Source: Terebella lapidaria (taxonomy: Eukaryota > Annelida > Polychaeta > Terebellida > Terebellidae). From it: DNA of 64,000 bases. Under the pieces are notes generated by a model that saw only the letters and a program-made list of their open reading frames with translations, searched no databases and was not told where the DNA came from. Shown here piece after piece: positions 22,802-31,989 of the stretch. The DNA lies in contig OX424563.1 of NCBI GenBank assembly GCA_949152475.1, positions 3,259,001 through 3,323,000 of the forward strand, read 5' to 3'. Each line of letters begins with the position of its first letter. Within the stretch, counting starts at the first letter, position 1. The translations under genes were made by a program, and so were the position numbers.

Positions 22802-22807
22802 TATAAA
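22802..22807 (+). promoter_or_regulatory. Candidate TATA box of NAT copy 2
   Basis: TATAAA lies 59 bp before the start codon, leaving a 5' leader of about 30 bases if initiation is 30 bp downstream. The leader shares a TTCATTGA stretch with that of copy 1. Confidence 0.45.
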
Positions 22808-22860
22808 GCCGTTCTTGTCCTGATTCAGTTCTCTTGAAAGTTCATTGAGACGCCGAAACG

Positions 22861-23799
22861 ATGGCAATGATAGATAAATGTCAACACATCACCCCGGACG
22901 AGTCTTGGGAGTTCATCAGAGAAAAGCTGAAAATTGATCAACCTAAAGCTGCAATGGAGCGTGACAAGTTACAGCTCTTGAACAGTATCATTGAGGGTTA
23001 TCACAGCGTTATCCCGTTCCACAACCTCGATATTGTGAGCAAACACCAGTCCAAAAGAACTGTGCCCAGTGTTGAAGAGAACGTGGATAGCGTACTGAAG
23101 GGCTTCGGTGGTATGTGTTGGACGTCCAACAGCGCCATGCTCTGTGTCCTCAGGTCCATAGGATATGACGTCTTTATGATAACCACTAACATCGCGGTTC
23201 CCGACAATCACGTGTGTCTCGTCGCCAAAAACGTCTGTTGTCAAGGCGATGCGTACCTCGTTGAGTTTGGGTTAGGTGAACCCAGCTTCCATGCCATGGC
23301 ACTTAACTTCGAAACCGAAACAGAAGTTGTTCACGAGAGTTTCCGCTCCTACAAACTCGTCAGGGAAGGTGACATGTACAAGCGGCTTGTCAGAACAAGG
23401 GTTCCTCGGAAGCCTGGGGAAAACCCGTGGAAAATCCAGTATACTTTCAAGACAAAGCCGTGCGATTTAGAAACGGCAAAGAATTTCATGCAGGAAAAGA
23501 TATATCGAAACAGCAAGAGTGTATTCAGCCAAGGCCTCCGGTTGATCAGATTCCGTGAGAATAAATTATTCTGCATCAAAGACAATTTGCTGCTAGTTGA
23601 GAACTCTAATCACCAGCTGAAGAGCATTTCACTAGAAACTGATGAGGAACTTCTATCGACCATGTTGCTGCATTTCCCGAAAATTCCCGTTGACATGGCA
23701 ACATATGCTGTCGCGCTCTGGAGAGAAAACTCTGGGAAAGAAAAGAAACGACAAACCGAAAACAAGATACAACATTTATTGGTAGATTTCTCGACCTAA
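22861..23799 (+). CDS. Arylamine N-acetyltransferase-like protein, copy 2
   Basis: A 312-residue intronless protein, roughly 80% identical to the copy at 3327-4244. Family marks: VIPFHNLDI (residues 50-58), the nucleophile Cys86 in FGGMCWTSN, His117 in NHVCLV, and Glu135 in YLVEFGLGEPSF in place of the usual catalytic Asp. The N-terminus is a few residues longer and the C-terminus ends in a Lys-rich stretch plus HLLVDFST. ATG 22861 is the first in the frame and follows a close TATA box. The reading frame is intact and most differences between the copies spare the catalytic blocks, so both are probably under selection. The expected substrate class is small aromatic amines, by family only. Nucleotide identity to the other copy is uneven, with long near-identical tracts. 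Confidence 0.88.
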   Translation: MAMIDKCQHITPDESWEFIREKLKIDQPKAAMERDKLQLLNSIIEGYHSVIPFHNLDIVSKHQSKRTVPSVEENVDSVLKGFGGMCWTSNSAMLCVLRSIGYDVFMITTNIAVPDNHVCLVAKNVCCQGDAYLVEFGLGEPSFHAMALNFETETEVVHESFRSYKLVREGDMYKRLVRTRVPRKPGENPWKIQYTFKTKPCDLETAKNFMQEKIYRNSKSVFSQGLRLIRFRENKLFCIKDNLLLVENSNHQLKSISLETDEELLSTMLLHFPKIPVDMATYAVALWRENSGKEKKRQTENKIQHLLVDFST

Positions 23800-24054
23800 T
23801 TATCATCTCGGTTTTGCCAAGATGATGTCAAAAATTGTGTTTGCTACAAGAGGTGCTAGTCTGCAGCTGCAAGTTATCAGAGGACTTGATTAAAATGCAA
23901 GTGTTCAGTCGAGTTTTAGTTATGGACTGCCAATTTGTATTACATCGTATTTTTTGCTTCCATCGTGTGGTTGCCATCACTTAGCAGGGTGTTTATGCTT
24001 CACTGAACAAAAGTATTTCTCTATCTCTATCTCTGTACCCGTTTTGCACATGTT

Positions 24055-24174
24055 GCACAGCCGTTAATAATGATTTCACATCGTTACCATTTTTGTACAG
24101 CAGTTAATAATAAACTCACATAGTCACCAGTCATGTACAGCTGCTAGTAATAAATTCACATCGTTATCATCATG
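24055..24174 (+). repeat. Three 40 bp tandem units in the NAT copy 2 3' region
   Basis: Units begin at 24055, 24095 and 24135 with GYACAG and continue with an AATAAT-type block and TTCACATCGTTA-like sequence. Units 2 and 3 each contain AATAAA (24109-24114 and 24149-24154); unit 1 has AATAATGA instead. They lie 256-360 bp after the stop codon and could be alternative cleavage and polyadenylation sites. Confidence 0.65.
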
Positions 24175-25467
24175 TGTGATTCTATATATTGTGCTGAGAT
24201 TTTCATCGAAATGCTGTAATCAAGTGACATGAATCATCCAATTATTATTGGCCTTCTATCAGTTCAGCTTCCTACTTTATATGTACAAATGACATGAACT
24301 TATAACATACCCTACAAACACGGTGGGAAAAAAATCAAGAGAAAGAGAACCCATGCCAAGAACACATTCTGGTACTCTATCATTTCAAAGCGAAAAGGAA
24401 TGTACGGATTGTGGTGAGTTGAGACGGTACATACATGCTGGTGTATTCTAAACGAATATTTTTGATACAGATAAAACAACTGGCCAAGTTGTACTCAGAC
24501 ACTTCAGACTACAGCAGGATAAGATCATGCTAACCCTTGAGATCTAAGTGTAAAACTCTGCTGAAATGTCTTCAACAGCACCAAACATCAATATTAACTA
24601 CGGATCCAGCCTAGTGTCAAACACATGAAGTAACTTTCGTTTGTGTGCCCATCACCCTCTCGAAATGTGCATTCTACGTATACTCACCTCCATGCCTGAA
24701 GAAGGTTGTCATTCTTTTATAATATCAAAAAATAGTATGTACCAGCGTTTGTTTCTACCCTCATAATAGTTCACATAATAACAGGGGAATGTCCGACTAG
24801 ATGACTTCCAATTTATACGGAGTCATTGAATGTAAAAATAAAAGCGATTATCATTAATAAATGTATTCATAAGTTAATATGAATATAACTAATGGGTTGA
24901 GTATTGTATAGTACATATATTGTAAAGATTTCCATTCTTGAAAGCTGAACGCAAAATATTCTTGCAAGGTTTACGAAAGTTCTTCATATACATTTTGATT
25001 TAGTGTCTCAGTATTTAATACATGTGTCATGTTTGAACGTGATACAATAATCTGTGGAATTAAAGTCATTGAACATATCTTTTATATGACACAGAATAGG
25101 CACCCGCATATATTACTATGAAGTTTTTGTCTTAACTCTACTTACTTGCTACATAACTGCGACCAGTCAATACAGTGTGTAGGCTTAATTGGTATGTCTC
25201 CATACAATGTCGAGATACCCAGTCATAATCAAACCTGGTATGATACTGTCCTGTACCAGAAACCCATAAGAGAGATGGGTTTCTACCTGTACCAAATCAT
25301 TTTCTTGCGAACCAAGATCGATTATCATGAAAGCGAATGAAATAACAGTGTAAACGAGAAAAAAAAATACATTTTAACGAGAAAATACACAATGAGGAAT
25401 AAGCGAATTATCTTGCGAATACATTTTTTTTTCTGTCCGAAATGCGTTCCATATTTATATTGTTATG
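24175..25467. other. Gene-free stretch
   Basis: No gene, RNA gene or repeat recognised. AT-rich with scattered short frames that look random. Confidence 0.45.
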
Positions 25468-25472
25468 CCATG

Positions 25473-26616
25473 CAAGGGCATAGCTCTAATTACGCAAATA
25501 ACGCAATTGCGTACTGAAATTTTTACGTTACGTCAGCTGGTTTTTGCGTAATGATCATAAATAGAGGGTCTCAAATGATAAATATCAAATAGCCAATATC
25601 AAGTTTACGACCCAAAGAACATTTGCTTTTTGCGAGCATTGGTGAGCCGTTGGTTGTCCATTGGTAATTCATTTCGACTACATTTTCCCCAAAACAAATG
25701 TCCGTCAACACCTGCAAATGGCAGGGAGGGGCACTGGGGACTGAGCGGGGAGTGTTTACCTACGCCTCTTCCTGGTTGTCCTTGTAGTTTTGGAGCTTCT
25801 TCTTTTACTTTCTTTTTCATTTCTTCTGGTTTTCACCACTAAATTTTGTTTCCAGACTCGAGTTCTCCTCAACGAATCTCTATATAATGTTCACCTACTG
25901 AGTTAATCCTAAACTGTTCTGAAGCTACCTCCGAGTTTTAAATAATTCACGTGACTGGATTTCTATCAAAGGTTTCCTCATATTACTCAATATTGACTTG
26001 TGCTTGGGCACGTGAGCAAAATATTGTTCACACATACATACATACATATGTGAAACATAGCTTCTCCTTGAAACTGTGAGATGTATCCGTTTTTCGATTT
26101 CCAATGTTTTCTAGTGACATGGCCAAAAATATCTCAGCTATTGCATCTGTTACAGAGCTCGTGAAATATTCGAACGCAAAGAAGTAACACAAAAGAAAAT
26201 GTAAAATTGATCAGCACGTCTTAGTCCTACTCGTAATTATCGCAATGTTGGTAGTCAGTTTTTGATGGAATATTTCGTTGTTGATTCCTTGTATTGTGAG
26301 TTATGTGAGGTAGACGCACTCAATCACGTTGTTTACAAAGGTAGATGTCATAAGAGTCTTGGCATCAATTTCGAAAAATCAATGAATGTATTGTATTATG
26401 ACCATACTATGTTTGGAGTTTAGGCCTTCATCGAAATTTGCGCACATAATCACTGTAGGATTGCAATAAACGTCCAGCTTCTGGGGCCCTTGAGCGGGCC
26501 CCATGCCCCCTGCCGAAATTGCTTCGTGCCTTCGGCGCTCGCAATACTTTTTCTCGTGCTTCTAACAAATTTCAACAATTTTGCGTACTCCCAAAACTAC
26601 CTCAGCTACGCCCCTG
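25473..26616 (+). mobile_element. Candidate non-autonomous DNA transposon with CCATG target duplication
   Basis: The left end CAAGGGCATAGCT (25473 on) and the right end read in reverse CAGGGGCGTAGCT are inverted matches. Further inside, GCGTACTGAAATTT corresponds loosely to GTACGCAAAATTG...AAATT. The 5 bp CCATG occurs directly outside both ends (25468-25472 and 26617-26621). The 1,144 bp interior has open frames on both strands near 25605-25842 but no transposase motif I recognise, and a CG-rich block at 26480-26560. The terminal repeats are short and imperfect, so the call is provisional. Confidence 0.45.
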
Positions 26617-26621
26617 CCATG

Positions 26622-28295
26622 CATCCGCATTTACACGTTCATTGAGTGAAACAAGGACACGTACTCCAAATATTGCTGGCACATGCAGTTCAATCCGGGC
26701 CAGACATAATACATGCTGGTATCATCCGTGTAATCAGCTATGACACTGAGGAAATATGACTTCATAGAAAACGTTTTCTTCTAGTTCGTCGACCCAGAAG
26801 TTATCACGGTATAACTTTATATGCGATGCCCATACAATTACCTTTATATTAATAGCGATTCCATAGTAATTCCTTGTTGGGGCGGACATTAATATTGCGG
26901 TAGATTGCCAACCATTTCACATTGTTTGACCATGTTTTTTTACCATATTGTTTGGCCATACTGTTTGACCACGTGACACGAGTATATGACAATTGAAAAC
27001 AAGCCCCCCCCCCCCCCAAAAAAAAAAAATAGTTTAGTGCGATTAATTTCGGGATTCTCTCCAAGGTCGTCTTGAATACGAGTATTGACAAGAAGTGGAT
27101 GTATCACATTCAATTCATTTAACTTGAAGACCAAATTGGGAGTCGACACAAAGTCAAAGAATCCTAAATTGTATACTCCACATATCGTGCAGCTAGCACT
27201 TGGGGCCGAGCGCTGATCTCATGAATTATAACTAGACGCTTCGGTCGCTGACGACCGCTGGGGTGTATCCACCGTCGCCTTTCGTTCGGGCGATACAATT
27301 ACATCAGCCGTTGAATACACAAACAATACACGGGTGCAAATATACCTGTACTTCACTGACTCATTAGAAGATATTGAAGACTACTAGTTAATCCAGAACG
27401 GGTTTTTACGTGATGGACTGGATCCACTCAAGAAATGACCGAGAGTATCCAATGTTATGCACGTCTCCAATTCCTTAAAAAAAATCAATGCTTTTGATTA
27501 TCGATATGATGATACCAAACCTAATAAATAAATACACTTGAATTATAACGATACATGGATGAATGAATAACAATGTGTATTATAGTAATGAGGGAGCCCC
27601 AAGCAACGAACGAATGAAAATATATATATATATATCAGTAGATAAATGAAATATAACAACCATTGGCTAGAGTGTCATGGAGTCGGTCCCCAGACTAACA
27701 CGGAGTTATCGTCTAGGTCTAGGTGTGCTTCACCGCCGCCAATTAACTCGCGTGCCCTATTTCTATTTCTTGAGTATCACCTTTTTGCTTGCGGTTCGCA
27801 CATGGAACAGAATTTTCTGTCCCATCAATAAAAAGACGTAAAATGTTAATTTCTTTGGGGCTTGTGCGTTCACACCACAGGACCCGCACACATGGATTTT
27901 AGAGCAGATACAACAGCGCTAACTATGGTGACTCCTGGCTTTACAGCGTTCGCACTATATTAGAACAGCCAGGTTCCAGAACCGAGTTCTCTTAACCCAC
28001 CTTTTTTGTCGGATTCTTTTGTCGGAGTCCCCCTTTTAATTCTTTTCTGTACCTGGGTTCTGGCGTTCGTACCATGATAAAAGGGTTCCAGAACTCGGTT
28101 TTCATCAAAACATGACCAAGTGCGAACACAAGGTGTTCCCAAGTTTCATCAGGTTGACGCGATGGCCAATAAACACGGTATATTACCCGATTATGACGAT
28201 GTGCAAAATTCCCTATCTATATTGTACGGAAGCCCAGATTTGCCCCGATAGTTTATCAGGACATTTGCCCCGATAGTTTATCTCGCCTCAGTGAA
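26622..28295. other. Gene-free stretch
   Basis: No gene recognised. Contains a C run followed by an A run (about 27004-27030), a short AT microsatellite near 27620-27637, and GGTTCCAGAAC-type palindromic blocks at about 27983 and 28084 with TTCGCACT / AGTGCGAA nearby. The last could be the ends of a small, decayed element. Confidence 0.4.
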
Positions 28296-28370
28296 CTGCT
28301 GTTATTTCGCCTCGGCGAACTGTTATCTCACCTCGGCGAACTGTTAACTAGCCTCGGCGAACTGTGGCTG
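28296..28370 (+). repeat. Degenerate short tandem array
   Basis: Four to five imperfect repeats of CCTCGGCGAACTGTTA-like units of varying spacing; two CCCCGATAGTTTATC units precede it (28236-28280). Confidence 0.6.
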
Positions 28371-28430
28371 CCGTTTGTAAGGATTACATAACAACTTAGG
28401 ACAACTTAGTAGTTGGCCTCGGCGTACTGC

Positions 28431-28538
28431 ACAAGCACTTGGAAACCATTTAATTGAGGGTACAATGTGCTATCTATAATATATTATTATATATAGCACA
28501 TTGTACACTCAATTAAATGGTTTCCAAGTGCCTGTGGG
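28431..28538. repeat. Palindrome with about 48 bp arms
   Basis: The left arm (from 28431) and right arm (to 28538) share CACTTGGAAACCATTTAATT and TACAATGTGCTAT with only a few mismatches, around an AT-rich centre of about 10 bp. It abuts the broken end of the minus-strand LINE fragment. Confidence 0.8.
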
Positions 28539-28545
28539 TCGAATG

Positions 28546-29143
28546 CTTTCGACAGATCGATGAAAGCACAGAGGGTTGACTTCCGTTGTTGTTTACGTGT
28601 TTGGATTAGCGTAGTAATTACTGCTACATGGTCAATACAGTTTCTGTCCGACCTGAAGCCATTTTGCTCGTCTGCTACCATGTTGTGAGTTTCACTCATT
28701 GTGTCAGCCAACGATGACAGAGTCCACCACTGACGTGCCAATCCCGGGGCGTATGCATGTGTAATCGTTCGTGGTGTAGTTTCTGCCATTTAGCACACAA
28801 CAACTGGAGGCAAAGTGAAATTCAATCAGGCAGTCTCCTTGAGCGTTATTTACCGTGTCCACAATATTACGATGTGGTACCTTGTCAACCTCAGCCACGA
28901 AGTATGTGTCTACACCCATTCTGGCGTTGAAATCTCCACATATATAGAACGGACAATCTGACTGGTATCTGTATACCTGGGTAAGTAGCGTATCGAAGAA
29001 GTCGGTGGCGTCAGTTCTTCTTGTTGAGGTTGATAGGGATAGGTAGCATACGCAAGCATTGAATTTGAACTCACATTGTTTTGCTTTGCATTGTATCCAC
29101 AGGATCGCATCTTCTGACTTGTCTGGTTATTCTATGTGGATAC
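28546..29143 (-). mobile_element. LINE fragment (endonuclease and RT pieces)
   Basis: Read on the minus strand, 29143-28700 gives DKSEDAILWIQCK, NACVCYLSLSTSTRR, FFDTLLTQVYRYQ, CPFYICGDFNARMGVD and YTCIRPGIGTSVVDSVIV. These are apurinic-type endonuclease blocks (GDFN motif and the C-terminal S-x-V-D-Y/S region) of a CR1/L2-like LINE. A frame break and loss of the linker follow, then RT blocks ADEQNGFRSDRNCIDH and STLCAFIDLSKAFD (to about 28546). It is truncated at both ends. The RT catalytic box is not present in this fragment. Confidence 0.8.
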
Positions 29144-29380
29144 GTGTATGTAATAATACATATACAATTGTGATCAAGAATTGATTTACTATATTCCTCA
29201 TGTTATACTTCAAATGACATATTAACTGATAGAACGGTTCTCAACAGTTGCTCATCATTGAAATATATTGTCAACTGACAGTTTTTGATAATAATACTAC
29301 TAGTACACAGAAACATCCTGTCTGTCTGACTGCTATAATGATGGCACACCAGTAGTGCCAATGTGCCCGGCCAAGAGGTT

Positions 29381-29476
29381 TCAACCCCAAATAAATCAAG
29401 CCTCTAGAAATTAAATCATTAAAGTCATGTGTTACACATGATTTCAATTCAAAAGGCTTGATTTATTTGGGCTTGA
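29381..29476. repeat. Inverted repeat with 23 bp arms
   Basis: 29381-29403 and 29454-29476 are inverted matches at 22 of 23 positions around CCAAATAAATCAAGCCT. An inner hairpin CATGTG/CACATG sits in the 50 bp spacer. Probably a miniature inverted-repeat element. Confidence 0.7.
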
Positions 29477-29783
29477 ATGCGTCTGTGCGCAAGTGTTTTT
29501 TTAATCAATCAATAAATCAAATTTATTTTCATATGTGTGAAATGTCGTCCAACCAATAATAAAAAATGAAAAATGCCTCCCTACCCAATTTTCTCTTGAG
29601 CTGAGGACGGTATTTTCTGCAAAATAAAAAATGAAAACTAAAAAGTAAAAAGTCCCTCCCTACCCAGTTTTGAAAAAAATAGGAGGACGAGAAACAGAAA
29701 ATTAATTTCTTTAGGCCTAATATCCACCTATGATTTTTTTTCAGGTATATTGCGCCGTTCTCCTGATTTCTGTAATTTCTTTG

Positions 29784-29822
29784 TACAGGGTGATCGAAAA
29801 GTTTTTTTTTTAACACCCTGTA
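29784..29822. repeat. Tiny inverted repeat TACAGGGTG...CACCCTGTA
   Basis: Perfect 9 bp arms at 29784-29792 and 29814-29822 around a T run. It resembles transposon ends with almost no interior. Just before it (29555-29690) an AAAATGAAAA..CCTCCCTACCCA.TTTT block occurs twice. Confidence 0.45.
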
Positions 29823-31620
29823 TAACTATCAATGATAGCATATTTTCTGACTCGCAGCCAGACATAAACTTTGCATGTTTATTATTTAAGGCCTTGGGAG
29901 AAGACACTGTGCTCAGACAATGGATAAAACAGAAATAAGACTTTTAAAATTCTCGAAAGGGTGAACTGAACCTCGCAAATTTACCTTTTTCTGGCAGATG
30001 AGCACGTAAAGCCATACTTTTGCAAAGTGTCAGCTGAATTTACTTTTTTCTAAAGTGATAATTTCGCACAGTGCAAGATCAGCACTCGACAGTGAAACGT
30101 GTCTAGGGACAATGCATCCCCTCACGAGGTTCTAACTATAGTTTCTGTGTGTCAGGACTCGTACATCATGATACTTCATCATTTAGCAACACCTTCATCA
30201 TTGCCTCGTCGTACATCAGCGCAGTTATACAGGAATTATGCATCTGTGGAGTCAAACAGACAACTACGAAATTTCAAATATAGTAAATGCTCGGCAAAGT
30301 ACCACATTTCCAAGTAGCCTATTTGACGAGTGCACGCCTGTTGAATGCGTTGAATGCGCCTCCATTGGTTTCGTCGGTGCCTTCCACTGTACAATAGTAT
30401 TAGCTATTCGAGATATATAGGTCGGTGAAATATATGTTCAGGATGATTCAAAACGATATGTTGTAAATTTCAAGTATTTTCCCACAGAATTTCCAGGCTT
30501 AATCATCTAGAAATTTGCATACCGTCATAATTTTAGATTATGGAGAAGATAATTTGAAATGTATCTTGATAACTTTCCGACTATGCGCAAAGTCCGACCA
30601 TACATATACCGAGTACACCAAAAGCCGTGACGGGACAGGCATTGTGTGATATATTGTTTCAATTAAGTTGTAGCTGGTGCGATTATAGTAAACATCGGTT
30701 CAACAACCAATTACAAGGACGAGTTCTGCGAAATACGAGCGCATAAAAAAATAATTGCCAGTACACCTCGCCAGTACACGAGGAACTGTAACCTGATTGG
30801 AAACTGTACGATGTCTCATCCACGTGGCTCGGTGATATCAATCTTGGACAGGGCACATGTTCTGACGGTGTAAGGGGAGAGATGGTGATCAATATAGGAC
30901 GACCTCATTACGGTGGTACTACAAAGCCAACGCATACATTACACCTGCTCTGGTAAATAGACTGATAGCCATCATGCCAATTATAACATAAGCTATAGAA
31001 TCAAAACAATAATTGAATTAGTTATATCATTAACAACATACGAACAAACATCCAGGCCCCCTGCAGTGCCCAACATAGCTTTTACAAAATATTTAATTAA
31101 ACTTACATGTAACATAACAAACGTTATTCAACCCTACAGTTAACCCTACATTTAACCCTACGTTATTTAACCCTCACAATGCTGCCCCCCTTGGTGAATG
31201 AGTGCCACTGCTGATTTTGGTTGTATTGGTTGTAATAGGTTCATCCATACATTTGGAATCATAATGCACCATGTTTGTTAACAATCATGAACAACCATGA
31301 TTTTGTCTTTGTGCTGTTCCATCTTATTCGCCAGATGGGGCGTTGGTGCAGCTTTCGTGCATGCCGGCTATTTCTATATCTACATCCAGCAATAAGAGCA
31401 CATGATACTCATTGCAAGGTCAATTTAAATCGAGTTTATAAATGACTACATTTCAGCGGCCCAGAGCACACTGCACACTAAAAATTCCAGGTTATCTATT
31501 GTAATATTTAATAAATTAAATTATTATTTAATAAATATTTATAAAAACTTGATAAAATATTGCATAAGGCATGACATGATAAGTTTGAATATAGACGTGA
31601 AAATATAAAAAAAAAACCTT
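29823..31620. other. Gene-free stretch
   Basis: No gene or RNA gene recognised. Short frames here show no domain or coding signature that I can identify. Confidence 0.4.
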
Positions 31621-31624
31621 CACT

Positions 31625-31985
31625 TCAAATTACAAACAGCAATTTTGCACCGAATTTCAGACATCTATCGCAATATTCGAAACAGTCGGCAGTCTATATG
31701 GTCTACCCCAATTTTAAATTTAGCCCCATCAATGAATTTCTGGGTCCGCACACGTTTTGTGCATTTGCTCGCTTTTGTAACGGTGCAATCTTTCGAAATC
31801 AACATATTTGTGTAGAATGCTCCAAAATGCGTCTCCTGCTTCAAAATTACAATAATACTTCGAATCTTGATGGAAGTAAACTGGACTAAATCAAGACTAA
31901 ATCCTCTAATATGCTCAGATTCTTCAGATCGGAGTTGAAATTCGGTAGAAAATTGCCGTTTGACTCCCATGTGAATTATGCCTTT
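31625..31985 (-). mobile_element. Second, diverged copy of the fold-back element
   Basis: Reverse orientation relative to 15297-15868. The core is conserved without gaps for about 135 bp (blocks TCGAAGTATT.TTGTAATTTT, TTGATTT.GAAAGATTGCAC, GCGAGCAAATGCAC). The arms are shorter and more decayed: GGCAATTTTCTACCGAATTTC-type sequence on one side, GCAATTTTGCACCGAATTTC on the other. An open minus-strand frame spans 31970-31665. Confidence 0.7.
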
Positions 31986-31989
31986 GACC

